Below are positions 9,299-19,213 of a DNA stretch of 64,000 nt, in pieces. Every line of letters begins with the position of its first letter. Positions within the stretch are counted from its first letter, which is position 1. Where the stretch lies: positions 65,270-129,269 of the forward strand of contig JBCBRM010000021.1 of the NCBI GenBank assembly GCA_039819665.1, written 5' to 3'. The notes beneath the pieces were generated by a model. That model made no database searches. It saw only the letters and a list, made by a program, of their open reading frames with translations, and was not told the origin of the DNA. Source of the stretch: JAWPMV01 sp039819665 (GTDB lineage: Bacteria; Bacteroidota; Bacteroidia; J057). The translations under genes and the position numbers were made by a program.

Positions 9299-10201
9299 TT
9301 ATTTCCAAAGATTTTTTGGGTAAATCCCCGCTTTGATCAAATTCGCAATTTGCGCCATTACATGCTCTTTATCTTCCCGGTAGGTTACTCCAAACCATTG
9401 GGCTTCAGAGCTGAGCATTTTGAGTTTGCCTTCTCCAGATTCTATCATCTTAGTTGCTATCAGAGGAATGTAAAACTCAGACTTTAGCTCCTGACCTTTT
9501 TCTTTGAAGAAGTCTACAAAATAGGATTCTGTGTAGTCAAAGACAGTAGGCGAAAAGCCCCAGAAATTCATGGATACTAAGGTTTCCTCTGCCAATTCCA
9601 CATCCTCACCTTCATCTGAAAAATAGATTTTTTCGCCTTTGCGTTCAATCGCGGTACGCTCTGTTACAGACTCGAGGTATCCATCGTCTGTACTTACGCA
9701 GACCCCCCGTGATACCGAACCAAAATCGGAAAGGGTCTTGTTGAGGTGATAACCCACGATGCAGTATTCTTTGCTTTCGACATCCTGATCTTTAAAAAAT
9801 TCGGCAATTACCTGATAGGCCTCTCTACCATAGAAATCATCTGCATTGATAATAGCAAAGGGCTCATTTACGACATCCTTGGCCATAAGCATGGCATGGC
9901 CGGTTCCCCAGGGTTTTTGACGCTGGGAAGGAAGCTCAAGACCATTAGGGAGTTTATGGAGCTCCTGAAAGACGTAATCCACTTCGATCTTGCCTTCAAA
10001 TTTATCTCCGAAATAGTTTTTAAATGCTTCGGCTATATCTTCGCGGATGACGAAGACAACTTTTCCAAATCCAGCCTCTATAGCATCATAGATTGAATAC
10101 TCAATGATGGCTTCTCCATTGGGCCCCACGCCATCTATTTGTTTTAAGCCGCCATAACGACTTCCCATTCCCGCAGCAAGGATAACTAAGGTAGGTTTCA
10201 T
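9299..10201 (-). CDS. Sugar-phosphate nucleotidyltransferase family protein
   Basis: A 300-residue cytoplasmic protein of the NTP_transferase family. It opens with the nucleotide-binding loop LAAGMGSRYGGLKQ (residues 8-21) and has a later metal-binding segment, AIINADDFYG. Relatives join a sugar 1-phosphate to an NTP to make activated NDP-sugars for cell-surface polysaccharides. It differs from canonical GalU or RmlA, so the sugar is not assignable. The gene stands alone between two terminator-like hairpins, transcribed in the same direction as the SPFH gene upstream. The ATG at 10201 is followed immediately by the conserved N-terminal strand, so the start is secure. Confidence 0.85.
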   Translation of the reverse strand: MKPTLVILAAGMGSRYGGLKQIDGVGPNGEAIIEYSIYDAIEAGFGKVVFVIREDIAEAFKNYFGDKFEGKIEVDYVFQELHKLPNGLELPSQRQKPWGTGHAMLMAKDVVNEPFAIINADDFYGREAYQVIAEFFKDQDVESKEYCIVGYHLNKTLSDFGSVSRGVCVSTDDGYLESVTERTAIERKGEKIYFSDEGEDVELAEETLVSMNFWGFSPTVFDYTESYFVDFFKEKGQELKSEFYIPLIATKMIESGEGKLKMLSSEAQWFGVTYREDKEHVMAQIANLIKAGIYPKNLWK

Positions 10202-10273
10202 GTTTTATTGATTTCCTTGCGCGAAACTGCTACCAAAAAAGCTGCTATGCAAGTCTTTTCCTAAAATAAAATG

Positions 10274-10300
10274 GGCGTGAGAAAATGAATTCCTCACGCC
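10274..10300 (-). terminator. Probable terminator of the SPFH gene
   Basis: Inverted repeat GGCGTGAG (10274-10281) / CTCACGCC (10293-10300). On the minus strand it is followed by the T-rich run CATTTTATTTTAG, 34 bases beyond the SPFH stop codon. Confidence 0.65.
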
Positions 10301-10333
10301 TCGTTAAGGTGTATAAAATGTGGTGTGAACCTT

Positions 10334-11314
10334 TTACGTGTCTAGTAAGTTCCCAAAGTTTGGTTCATTGGGTTTATGACTTCTGATTTCTCGTTTTTCG
10401 TTACCAGCTGCTTTAAGCTCTTCGCCCATCATGCTTGCTGCAGAGAATGAAGTAATCATCTGATTCATCATATCACTGGCATTTGACGGAGAATTAGGCA
10501 ACAGGATGAGGTTACTCTTGTTACTACTTCCCATGGCTTGCAGGGTGTCGTAGTGCTGCGTAACAACGATCAAGGCTGATGCTTCCTGAGAATTGATCCC
10601 TACTTTGTTGAGGGCCTCTACAGAATCCTCCAAACCTTTGGCAATCTCGCGACGCTGGTCGGCGATACCTTGTCCCTGAAGCTTCTTACTTTCGGCTTCT
10701 GCCTGTGCAATAGCAACGATTTTGATACGCTCAGCATCTGCTTCATATTGAGCAGCTACTTTCTCACGCTCAGCTGCATTAATACGGTTCATAGAGATTT
10801 TTACCTGAGGATCAGGGTCAATATCTGTAACCAAAGCCTTTACGATTCCGTATCCGTAGTTCTCCATGGCTTCGTTGAGTTCTGCCTTGATCGCGATAGC
10901 GATATCGTCCTTACGGGCAAATACCTCATCAAGCTTCATCTTAGGCACCTCTGCACGTACAACGTCAAATACGTATGCGGTGATCTGCGTTTGCGGATCT
11001 TCCAGCTCGTAGAATGCATTGTATATATTACTTTTTACGACCTGGTACTGAACAGATACCTTCAGATGTACGAATACATCGTCTAGGGTTTTGGTCTCAA
11101 CCGGTACATCCAATTGTTGTACTTTGAGGCTCATTCTACCTGCGACTTGGTCTACAAATGGGATTTTGAATTGTAATCCTGCGGGGGCAACTCGCTGGAA
11201 CTTTCCTAATCGTTGAATGACAGCTGCTTGTTGTTGTTTGACGACTACCCAGCCACTCTTGATTACCGCGAGTCCACCGAGTGCTGCAATTGCGAGTCCT
11301 ATTATTGGTTCCAT
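10334..11314 (-). CDS. SPFH/Band 7 (stomatin-like, paraslipin type) membrane protein
   Basis: A 326-residue protein with one N-terminal membrane helix (about residues 5-23), then a Band 7 domain (VVKQQQAAVIQRLGKF, GLQFKIPF, VQQLDVPVETKTLDDV). A charged coiled-coil region follows (AEREKVAAQYEADAERIKI, IAQAEAESKKLQGQG), and the C-terminal tail is less conserved. Stomatin-like proteins oligomerise on the inner membrane and organise lipid domains or regulate proteases. No NfeD partner is adjacent, which is unusual for some subfamilies. It is divergent from hisS across a 139-base intergenic region that should contain both promoters. Confidence 0.9.
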   Translation of the reverse strand: MEPIIGLAIAALGGLAVIKSGWVVVKQQQAAVIQRLGKFQRVAPAGLQFKIPFVDQVAGRMSLKVQQLDVPVETKTLDDVFVHLKVSVQYQVVKSNIYNAFYELEDPQTQITAYVFDVVRAEVPKMKLDEVFARKDDIAIAIKAELNEAMENYGYGIVKALVTDIDPDPQVKISMNRINAAEREKVAAQYEADAERIKIVAIAQAEAESKKLQGQGIADQRREIAKGLEDSVEALNKVGINSQEASALIVVTQHYDTLQAMGSSNKSNLILLPNSPSNASDMMNQMITSFSAASMMGEELKAAGNEKREIRSHKPNEPNFGNLLDT

Positions 11315-11453
11315 ATCTGTTGATTATTTGTTTAGCTCATTTACTCAAAGACTCAGGAAAAGGGAAAAAGTCCAAAATCCTGAAAAAAAGCATCTAAAAA
11401 TGCTCCTATTGCTTTAGAAATTTATACTAAATTGCGCCCCATTACAAGAAATT

Positions 11454-12812
11454 ATGTCAAATAAACCCTCTATACCTAAAGGAACCCGTGATTTCCTGCC
11501 AGAGGTAAGCTTGCGAAGAGAATTTATCTTTAATACGATTCGCGATGTTTTCAAAAAATACGCCTATGCTCCCATAGAAACGCCTTCTATGGAAAAACTC
11601 TCTGTACTTACAGGAAAGTATGGAGAAGAAGGAGATCGTTTGATCTTCAAAATCCTCAATTCCGGAGACTTCCTGAATAAAGCGACCGAGCTGGAGGATT
11701 CCCGTAAACTTAGCTTTCAGATCGCAGAGAAAGCATTACGCTATGATTTGACTGTGCCCTTCGCACGATTTGTTGTAATGCATCAGAATGAAATTTCCCT
11801 TCCATTTAAAAGATACCAGATTCAGCCCGTTTGGAGAGCCGATCGACCACAAAAAGGTCGTTATCGGGAATTCACCCAATGCGATGCCGATGTAGTGGGA
11901 TCTGATTCCCTGATCTATGAGGCGGAGTATATCTGTATTTATGATGAGGCCCTAAGTAATCTGGGGATCAAAGATTTTACCATACTCGTCAATAACCGCA
12001 AAATTCTGGCTGGTTTTGCAGATGTGATTGGGCAAGCCGACAAGTTTACGGATATGTGTGTAGCCATTGATAAGCTGGATAAGATCGGAGAAGAAGGAGT
12101 CAGAAAGGAATTGGGCGAAAGAGGAATTCCTGGTGATGCTGCGGATAAGCTCTTTAAACTAATTTCCTTTAGCGGGAGTAATCAGGAAAAACTGGACTTT
12201 CTGGAGAAAGAGCTTGTTAGCTCTGAGGAAGGAAGCCTGGGAGTACAAGAAATGAGGGAGGTCCTGGATACCTATTCCTACTTCGACTCCTATAATGGGA
12301 CGGTAGAATTTAACCTACTCCTCGCCAGAGGATTGACCTATTATACCGGAACGATCTATGAGGTGAAAGCCAATGGAGTGAAAGTCGGAAGCATAGGAGG
12401 GGGAGGACGTTATGCAAACCTTACAGGCGTATTTGGAAGGCCGGGTCTTTCTGGTGTGGGGATTTCTTTCGGAGCAGATCGTATCTATCTGGTGATGGAA
12501 GAGCTGGGACTCTTTGAAGACATGCCTTCTATTTCGGCCAAAGCTCTCATCATCAATTTTGGAGAAGAAAGCAGAGGTGCATCTTTACAATTACTCAATG
12601 AAATGCGAAAGGCTCAGATAGCCGTTGAGTATTATCCCGAAAAGGCCAAGATGAAAAAGCAATTTTCCTATGCTGATAAGAAAGGAATAGCTTATACGAT
12701 CATGATTGGTTCTGAAGAATTGGAGAGTGGCAAGTATCAGATTAAGAACATGAGTTCAGGGGATCAGGAATCCCTATCAGCAGAAGAGATCGTCAAATTG
12801 CTTACTGACTGA
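11454..12812 (+). CDS. hisS: Histidyl-tRNA synthetase
   Basis: A 452-residue class II aminoacyl-tRNA synthetase that charges tRNA-His. It starts SNKPSIPKGTRDFLP (conserved KGTRDFLP). Motif 2 is visible (RYREFTQCDADVVG), as is the histidine-specific GLTYYTGTIYEV and a motif-3-like GVGISFGADRIY. The C-terminal ~95 residues form the anticodon-binding domain. Length is normal for the family. The gene is monocistronic, with a strong hairpin just downstream. Confidence 0.97.
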   Translation: MSNKPSIPKGTRDFLPEVSLRREFIFNTIRDVFKKYAYAPIETPSMEKLSVLTGKYGEEGDRLIFKILNSGDFLNKATELEDSRKLSFQIAEKALRYDLTVPFARFVVMHQNEISLPFKRYQIQPVWRADRPQKGRYREFTQCDADVVGSDSLIYEAEYICIYDEALSNLGIKDFTILVNNRKILAGFADVIGQADKFTDMCVAIDKLDKIGEEGVRKELGERGIPGDAADKLFKLISFSGSNQEKLDFLEKELVSSEEGSLGVQEMREVLDTYSYFDSYNGTVEFNLLLARGLTYYTGTIYEVKANGVKVGSIGGGGRYANLTGVFGRPGLSGVGISFGADRIYLVMEELGLFEDMPSISAKALIINFGEESRGASLQLLNEMRKAQIAVEYYPEKAKMKKQFSYADKKGIAYTIMIGSEELESGKYQIKNMSSGDQESLSAEEIVKLLTD

Positions 12813-12831
12813 TGCTCAAAATACATAGTTG

Positions 12832-12866
12832 AAGCTTCCATTTCTGGTATAAGGAAATGGAAGCTT
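12832..12866 (+). terminator. hisS terminator
   Basis: A perfect 13-bp stem, AAGCTTCCATTTC / GAAATGGAAGCTT, with a 9-base loop, followed by TTGCTTTTGG. It begins 20 bases after the hisS stop codon. Confidence 0.85.
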
Positions 12867-13073
12867 TTGCTTTTGGCTAATTTTTTTTCTGAAATCAGCC
12901 TAATATCCCAAAGCTGTGAGTTGCCTTTAGTATACATCCGTATTTTTTAAGGATAATTCTCTCTTTTTTGCAGAATCTCTTATTCCTTTTATTTATACCC
13001 TATAAATCCTTGAGGGACTGCTTCGGTAAAGCGCGTAATTATCATTCATAATCGATAATTAAGCTTTACACAC

Positions 13074-13892
13074 ATGAAGAATCCCTTTGTTATCTTTAGC
13101 CTTTTTTTATTTCTCCTTTGTCTAGGTGATCCATCTCCTGTTCAGGCCCAAAAATTCATGCCTGATCAGTACCTTTTTGGGCCATCAGCCATTCCCATGG
13201 AAAAAGGAGAGTTAAGGTATCGCAACAATGGTATCACCTTGAACTCTCTCCATCTTGGTATTTCAAATCATGTTTCCATTGATGTGGGTGCCGAATTATT
13301 GCTTTCCTCTATCCTGATTTTGCTGAATGAAGGAGGTCTGATCTCTTTTGCCAATGTGAAATACGGCTATTCTTTTCATGAAAATTTCCATCTGGGAGGA
13401 GGAGTCTTTGCGGGAGGAATGTTGAGTTCGGATCCATACAATAGAGCAGCTTTTGTCGCTTCTTACGGCCTTGTTACCCTTGGAAATACGATCAATAACT
13501 TTAGTCTGGCTTTTGGGAAAGCTAGCGGAGGTCAGTATAATGAAGATCCCTTTTTCTTTATGTTTAGTGGAAAAGTACAGCTGGGAAGACGCTGGGATCT
13601 TATCAGTGAGAATTATCTAGTTTTTCAAAAATTGGAAAGTAGACTCGCGCAAGTAAATGGTTCAGTTGTAGAAATGGGAGGAGGATTAGATTCCTACTTT
13701 GCCTGTTCCATGGCTGTACGATTTTACTCTCGCATTGTAAATCTGGATCTTGGGCTTTCGGGGCTTCATACCTCTTATAGCAATTCCTTTATTGATCGAA
13801 GCAATGGTCAGGCAAATGTAGTCAAGAGGAGAAATAATGTTTGGTTTCCCATACCTATTCCCATTGTAGCGCTAAGCTTCTCCATAAGGTGA
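13074..13892 (+). CDS. Exported protein, probable outer-membrane beta-barrel, function unknown
   Basis: A 272-residue protein with a clear signal peptide (hydrophobic residues 5-18, Ala-Gln-Ala-Gln cleavage region near 26). The rest alternates polar and hydrophobic residues, with repeated Gly and aromatic strand ends (VKYGYSFHENFHLGGGVFAGG, VSIDVGAELLLSS) and a C-terminal strand ending IVALSFSIR. This resembles a small outer-membrane barrel, but I recognise no named family. The gene stands alone between the hisS terminator and the M48 peptidase gene 125 bases on, so context gives no function. Confidence 0.7.
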   Translation: MKNPFVIFSLFLFLLCLGDPSPVQAQKFMPDQYLFGPSAIPMEKGELRYRNNGITLNSLHLGISNHVSIDVGAELLLSSILILLNEGGLISFANVKYGYSFHENFHLGGGVFAGGMLSSDPYNRAAFVASYGLVTLGNTINNFSLAFGKASGGQYNEDPFFFMFSGKVQLGRRWDLISENYLVFQKLESRLAQVNGSVVEMGGGLDSYFACSMAVRFYSRIVNLDLGLSGLHTSYSNSFIDRSNGQANVVKRRNNVWFPIPIPIVALSFSIR

Positions 13893-14017
13893 AAAAGATC
13901 ATGAAGGAATTTTTAGGGAGTTAAAGGTAGATAAGAACTTATTTTGCTCTTTTTAGGATAAATGCTTATTTACCATCCATTTAGAAAACACAAAACTTCC
14001 TAAAAATTATCACAATC

Positions 14018-16099
14018 ATGAATTACCCACCTAAACCGGTACAGGTACCGGAACACCTTGGCGAAGTAAGTCCAGCATTTAGAAGAGAGGCATTAAAGGT
14101 CTTTTTTTCCATTATTCTCTTCCTGATTACCTATGTTTTTTTGGTTGCAGCTGCAGTTTGTCTGGCTGTCATTCTGGGCTATCTCGGCATCATGCTCGTA
14201 ATTACTGTTCCTAAGTTCATAACCCTTATGTTAGGACTTGCTATGGTCCTGGCAGGCTTATTTGTGCTGTATTTTCTGATCAAATTTATCTTTTCAGCAA
14301 AGAAGGCAGATAAAAGTGGATTAGTGGAAATAAAGCGATCTGAAGAACCAGAACTATTTGCCTTTATAGAAAAAGTGAATCAAGAAACGGACTCTCCTAA
14401 ACCCAAACGGATATATCTTTCCAATCAGGTAAACGCCAGTGTGTTTTATGATTCCAGCTTTTGGAGCATGTTTTTTCCGGTAAAGAAAAATCTGAATATA
14501 GGATTGGGGGTCGTTACCTCTGTGAATCTCACTGAATTTAAAGCCATAATGGCCCATGAATTTGGGCACTTCTCCCAGAAAAGTATGAAACTAGGGAGCT
14601 ATATCTACAATGTAAATCAGGTGATTTACAATATGTTGTTTGAAAACGATAGCTTTGAACGCAATCTGGATAGCATGGGAAAAGATGGGGGCTATCTCGC
14701 GATTACCAGTGCTATTACCTATGCAGTGGTTGGTGTCATCCAGAGGATTTTACGCCAGGTTTACAAGGTGGTAAATAAGTCCTATATGAGCCTATCCCGC
14801 CAGATGGAGTTTCATGCAGATGCTATCTCTGCAAAAGTTACTGGCTCTAATCATATGGGACCTGCCCTGCAAAGGGTTCAAATTGCAAGCCTTTGTTACA
14901 GCTTTTTGATTGAGAAATATAATGCGTGGTTGTCAGAGGGATATAAGCCTCAAAATATCTACGATAACTTCAAACTGGTACAAGAAAACTTTGCCAAAGA
15001 AAATCAATTTGAGATAAAAGATTCTCTGATTCAGCCTAATGATAAGAGTTTTAAAAAATTAGGCTATTCGAAAGTGAGCATAGAGGATCAATGGGCCTCA
15101 CATCCCAGCTATGAAGATCAAGTTGCTCACCTTCAAGCTTATAAAATCCCAACCAAAGCAGTAGAGGACAGTGTCTGGACGCTCTTTAAAAATCCTGAAG
15201 AAACACAGAAAAGATTTACGGATTTGATGTTTGAAGGTGTTGAATTTGGACCAGAGCTTCCTGTCCAGCATTTCGACCAGACGCAATTTGAGCAGAAGCT
15301 ACAGGAAGATGATAAAGAATACTCCTTTCCCGTTGAGTACGAAGGCTTTTATGATAATTACTTTCCCCTGGATTTCGAAATGGATGAACAGGAGGAAAAG
15401 CCAGTAAATAAATCGTTTGAAGAGATCTATAGCAAAGGACGGATTCGTACATTGATGGATAATAATTATCTCCATCAGGATAAACAGACCCTGGAGCAGA
15501 TCAAGAATAAAGAAATCAAGGTAAAATCCTTTGATTATGATGGGCAGAAATTTAAGCGGAAAGAGGTTGATAAAATTTTAGCCCTGATAGAGGGGGAAAT
15601 AGATAATCAGACAGCAGAAACCCAAGAAATAGACCAGGAATCCTTTCTGTATTTCTTACATCTGGCTAAGCAGAAAAATGAAGCTGATAGCTTTAAGGGG
15701 CGGTACACAGAAGTTCAACAGCAATTGAGTCGAGCGACACAGAATATTACCCTCTATGCGAAATTTATGCAGATTATACAGCCGGTTTTCACCGGCATGC
15801 TTGATCTGGACGATGCTCGACGAATAGACCAAAACCTGAAATATGAAGAGCTGAGGTTAAAAAAAGCGGTGAGAGAATATCTGGAATATGAATACCTGAG
15901 GCAATACCTATCAGAAGAGGATCAGGAATGGTTTTCAAAATATGAAAAATCAAGCATGAATTATTTCGCTTATGAGGCATTCAACGAAGATCAGTTCAAT
16001 TTTCTGATCAATACCCTGCATAAATTTGTCGAGATAAATCAGGTGGTTTCCTTTAAGTTGAAAAAAGAATTTCTGGAATATCAGCTTTCCCTTCGATAG
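14018..16099 (+). CDS. M48 (Ste24/HtpX-like) family zinc metallopeptidase, large membrane form
   Basis: A 693-residue protein. Two membrane helices near the N-terminus (about residues 28-62 and 66-93) precede a peptidase domain with the zinc motif H180-E-F-G-H184 and the third ligand region E264-F-H-A-D. HtpX-type M48 enzymes degrade damaged membrane proteins at the cytoplasmic face. The C-terminal ~400 residues are acidic and helix-rich, far beyond the ~300-residue HtpX core, and have no recognisable domain. The gene is single and converges with the esterase gene, with only 8 bases between stop codons. Confidence 0.9.
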   Translation: MNYPPKPVQVPEHLGEVSPAFRREALKVFFSIILFLITYVFLVAAAVCLAVILGYLGIMLVITVPKFITLMLGLAMVLAGLFVLYFLIKFIFSAKKADKSGLVEIKRSEEPELFAFIEKVNQETDSPKPKRIYLSNQVNASVFYDSSFWSMFFPVKKNLNIGLGVVTSVNLTEFKAIMAHEFGHFSQKSMKLGSYIYNVNQVIYNMLFENDSFERNLDSMGKDGGYLAITSAITYAVVGVIQRILRQVYKVVNKSYMSLSRQMEFHADAISAKVTGSNHMGPALQRVQIASLCYSFLIEKYNAWLSEGYKPQNIYDNFKLVQENFAKENQFEIKDSLIQPNDKSFKKLGYSKVSIEDQWASHPSYEDQVAHLQAYKIPTKAVEDSVWTLFKNPEETQKRFTDLMFEGVEFGPELPVQHFDQTQFEQKLQEDDKEYSFPVEYEGFYDNYFPLDFEMDEQEEKPVNKSFEEIYSKGRIRTLMDNNYLHQDKQTLEQIKNKEIKVKSFDYDGQKFKRKEVDKILALIEGEIDNQTAETQEIDQESFLYFLHLAKQKNEADSFKGRYTEVQQQLSRATQNITLYAKFMQIIQPVFTGMLDLDDARRIDQNLKYEELRLKKAVREYLEYEYLRQYLSEEDQEWFSKYEKSSMNYFAYEAFNEDQFNFLINTLHKFVEINQVVSFKLKKEFLEYQLSLR

Positions 16100-16107
16100 C
16101 AGACGAA

Positions 16108-17235
16108 TTAGCGTTCTTCCTCCATGATTTGTTGATAGAGCGTCTTATATTTAAAGAGAAGTATTTGATTCCTTTTTGATAAATCTATGGCTTTCTGGTA
16201 ATAATCGCGTGCCTCTGGGAGCATATGCTTTCGTTCATATAGTTCCCCCAGGCTGCCCGCCAGGCTTGGAGATTCCGGATAGGTTTCCAGTCCCAATTGC
16301 AAGAGCCTTATGGCTTCTTCCAATTGTTGGTGCTGTTCTAGAATTAAGGCAGATTCTGTGAAAATTCCTACCGGGATTTCCAGCTCAAAGGGATAGACTT
16401 CATTTAGCTGAGTGAAATAAGATTTTATGGCTAAGGTTCCTTTAAGGACCGTTTCTTCTGGAATTAGGAAAGAAGAAAAAATATATTTTAGACCGGCATA
16501 CAAACCTTGAGAGAGGACATCCAAGTGGGCCAGGTCTTCGAGGACTTCAAATTTGTAGTGCAAACCTTCAGGTTGTAGGGAATCCAGGACCATTGAGTAG
16601 CGTCTTACACCTTCAACCCGAATGGGACTTTTGCCTTCTGTACTTACATATAGGTAACTATTATCATAGCTATGCTTAGAAAGTTCATTATATAAAAATG
16701 ATGCTGTTTTTCTGCCGATACCTGAGCCACTTTCTATGTAGGCATCAAAAAGACTTGGACGACTGGCGAGTAATTGTCTGCAAATACTTGAGCCAGATGA
16801 CCAACCATAAATGAGATCAAATTGATTGGTACGGTATTTTTGATTAATGAATGGCATGAGTTCCTCTTCCAAAAAATTAAGGAAGCGATGATAGGAGCCA
16901 TCAGATTGGAGGTTGACATAGAGATCGCGCTTTCTATCTGTATTGGGAATGCCTACCACAATCATTTTGGGAATCTGACCAACAATTTCATTTGATAAAA
17001 AATCTACACATCCAATGGCATAATCAAAGACCCATTCTCCGTCCAAAACATATAAGACTGGATAGCTTTTATTGTGCTGATCGTAATCAGAGGGAATGCT
17101 GATTTTTATGCCTCTGTATTCATCCAAATGAGCCGAATACAGTACCTGGTCTTCGTGGTGATTATTGACTTGTGCGGGTAGGGAAAAAGAAAAACATAGG
17201 AGAGCAGTAATGAGCAGAAAGCGCGATAGCTTCAT
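16108..17235 (-). CDS. Exported alpha/beta-hydrolase esterase (esterase D/ferri-siderophore esterase-like) with TPR tail
   Basis: A 375-residue protein with a signal peptide (1-21). The fold matches the putative esterase family (esterase D/IroE-like): VLYVLDGEWVF supplies the oxyanion region and G144-W-S146-S-G148 is the nucleophile elbow. A downstream LAHLDV supplies the likely histidine. Residues ~290-365 look like tetratricopeptide repeats (LAGSLGELYERKHMLPEARDYYQKAI), a combination seen in Bacteroidota periplasmic esterases. The substrate is unknown. A near-consensus promoter lies upstream on the same strand (CTTG, 19 bases, AACATTTG; the -7 box is at 17276-17283). Confidence 0.85.
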   Translation of the reverse strand: MKLSRFLLITALLCFSFSLPAQVNNHHEDQVLYSAHLDEYRGIKISIPSDYDQHNKSYPVLYVLDGEWVFDYAIGCVDFLSNEIVGQIPKMIVVGIPNTDRKRDLYVNLQSDGSYHRFLNFLEEELMPFINQKYRTNQFDLIYGWSSGSSICRQLLASRPSLFDAYIESGSGIGRKTASFLYNELSKHSYDNSYLYVSTEGKSPIRVEGVRRYSMVLDSLQPEGLHYKFEVLEDLAHLDVLSQGLYAGLKYIFSSFLIPEETVLKGTLAIKSYFTQLNEVYPFELEIPVGIFTESALILEQHQQLEEAIRLLQLGLETYPESPSLAGSLGELYERKHMLPEARDYYQKAIDLSKRNQILLFKYKTLYQQIMEEER

Positions 17236-17307
17236 GTTTTGTTTGGGTTATAAATGGGGTTTATGCGTATATGATCAAATGTTTGTATTCTCGGTATATT
17301 CGCAAGT

Positions 17308-18078
17308 TTAAAATATTTTTTTGATATATTTTATGTTTGCCCTATACATTATGTGTTTCTTTTCGTGATCGGTCAGATAAAATTGCCTAAGCTCATTATT
17401 TAGCCATTCATCAACCTTTTCAAAAGAAAAATTACCGCTTGTAACGGCTGCATTTATGTTGCTCAAGGTGCTGAGGTAGATGCATAGTTCGGCATGGGAA
17501 AAGGGATATTCATTTTCCATATTTTCCTCCAGCACTAAACTCAATCCCTTTGCCCCTACATGCTCATTGGACCAATCATAGGTTCGATTTCTTGGTGGGG
17601 TAGGAAAGCTTGTGAAATAGCTTTCTTTTGCCCATCTCTGAAATGCTGCTTCTTCCTTCATTTTTCCTAAAAAGAAATTATCGTAGAGAATCAGGTGTCC
17701 GCCTTTGGGTAGAAGCCGGTAGACTTCTTCTAGAAAGCGATCGATGTCAAACCAGTGGACCCCCGAACTGACGGTAATGAGTTCGAAGTGGCCATCTGGA
17801 AAAGGCTGCTCTTCCGCAGCTGAAAGGAAGTAATGGGCATCTTGCCGTTCTTTCGCATAAGCCAGCATGCTTTCTGAAGTATCGGACGCATAAACTTCTT
17901 TCGCTATTTCAGGAAGTATGCGGGTGGAAAGGCCGGTTCCGCAGGCAACATCAAGGGCTCGGTTCAATTTGCCTTTGACGGGAAGGTGTTTGACTATATG
18001 ATTAAGGATGAGGCGATGGTAGAAAGGTCTGCCTTTGGCGTAGCGGGAGGCCATTTCAGCTGAGGAGAAGTGATTCAT
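17308..18078 (-). CDS. Class I SAM-dependent methyltransferase
   Basis: A 256-residue cytoplasmic protein with the Rossmann methyltransferase core. Motif I is ALDVACGTG (residues 41-49), the acidic loop binding the SAM ribose is YASDTSESM, then LITVSSGVHWFD and the motif III-like LLPKGGHLILYDN. This is the methyltransferase-11 (UbiE/BioC-like) class, which methylates small molecules; the acceptor is not identifiable. It sits 72 bases upstream of the esterase gene in the same direction, so partial co-transcription is possible. Confidence 0.88.
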   Translation of the reverse strand: MNHFSSAEMASRYAKGRPFYHRLILNHIVKHLPVKGKLNRALDVACGTGLSTRILPEIAKEVYASDTSESMLAYAKERQDAHYFLSAAEEQPFPDGHFELITVSSGVHWFDIDRFLEEVYRLLPKGGHLILYDNFFLGKMKEEAAFQRWAKESYFTSFPTPPRNRTYDWSNEHVGAKGLSLVLEENMENEYPFSHAELCIYLSTLSNINAAVTSGNFSFEKVDEWLNNELRQFYLTDHEKKHIMYRANIKYIKKIF

Positions 18079-18370
18079 GGGGAATGAAAAATATTAAGTA
18101 TTTGACCTTAATAATTATTTTGCGTAGTCCCTCTGGGCATTCTTAAATTGAACTGAACTTTAAGATATGGGCTTAAGAGTTTAATTTATTCCAAGAATTT
18201 CAAAATTCAGCTCTTTTGTGTCTCCATCAAATTTGAATCAGATAAACGTTAAAAAATTAAGCCGGATTGATATTGATTTATGCTGCAATGCTTATTAATT
18301 CTTAAAAATAGAGGAAGCTATTAATACATCGCTAATTGTTCTTTACCTTTACGACTTATGATAACGAATT
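18079..18370. other. AT-rich intergenic spacer
   Basis: 292 bases of markedly AT-rich DNA between the methyltransferase start and the end of the AbiGi-like gene. I see no gene, hairpin or repeat in it. Together with the AT-rich gene that follows, it may mark an acquired segment. Confidence 0.4.
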
Positions 18371-19198
18371 CTACCTCCTTAGAATATTCGCAATATCATC
18401 TGATTCTTGGGGAGTAAGAATAATAGAATTAAGAGGCCTTATGTCAGGAATACCCTTAGAATATTGTTCAGATTTGGCTTGTTCTTCAAGAATTTTTTCG
18501 AATATGGGTGTTTCATCTTCTGGGATGTAAAGCGCCTCAATATTTTCTAATCCTAGGGGAATACGGTTTTTAAATTCAAGATCAGGGGAAATAATGGAGT
18601 TAATTTTATTTGGATTCACTATTCGCCATTCATATTCGTATCTATGATCAGAAGTTTCAATGTAGGAGACAATATCTAGAATTATTGAATTTATTTGGTT
18701 TTCAAGAGGTCCAAGGGAACTGCAAAGGGAAATTATACTACCTAATCTTTGGGACCATTCATCCCCATTACCGATGTATAAAACCTGTGCTCCCCCATTT
18801 TCCTGCATCCATTGGTCTCCAACTTCAATTCCGTACTTCCCAAAATATCCTATGTGATGGGGGTCAATTTTTTGATTTTCTCTTAATTCGGTGAAACATT
18901 TCATACTTATAGGATAAGTAGATTTACCAAATATTATGTCAAGCTGGCTTTTTTTATTTTGGTCAGATACAACTTGTAAAACAGCACTTTGAAGCTTTAC
19001 ACCTTGGTCCAATTTTGCTATTATTTCACCAATGACTCCTACTGATAATCCCAGACTTTTATAAACTAAAACTACTTTTTCGAGCAGTTGAAAAGGTGGA
19101 GGCATTTGAAAATGTACATTATGATCCATCATCAAAAAGCCATTTTGAATTTCGTCAATAAGGTAGTCTCTCTTTTCTGTAAATCTTATGAAGCTCAT
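18371..19198 (-). CDS. AbiGi-like putative abortive-infection antitoxin family protein
   Basis: I start the gene at ATG 19198 (275 residues), because the longer frame begins with TTG inside a promoter-like box. From memory of the AbiGi family (abortive phage resistance, putative antitoxin), the order matches: N-terminal SFIRFTEK, MKCFTEL (about 99-105), HIGYFGKYGIEVGDQW (115-130), an AQVLYI strand (137-142) and YEYEWRIV (187-194). DUF2971 proteins share the last motif, so that is the main alternative. No AbiGii toxin gene is adjacent. Base composition is unlike its neighbours: about 31% G+C in 18541-18660, against about 50% in samples of the flanking genes, suggesting transfer. Confidence 0.55.
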   Translation of the reverse strand: MSFIRFTEKRDYLIDEIQNGFLMMDHNVHFQMPPPFQLLEKVVLVYKSLGLSVGVIGEIIAKLDQGVKLQSAVLQVVSDQNKKSQLDIIFGKSTYPISMKCFTELRENQKIDPHHIGYFGKYGIEVGDQWMQENGGAQVLYIGNGDEWSQRLGSIISLCSSLGPLENQINSIILDIVSYIETSDHRYEYEWRIVNPNKINSIISPDLEFKNRIPLGLENIEALYIPEDETPIFEKILEEQAKSEQYSKGIPDIRPLNSIILTPQESDDIANILRR

Positions 19199-19213
19199 TC
19201 TGGAAATTTTCTG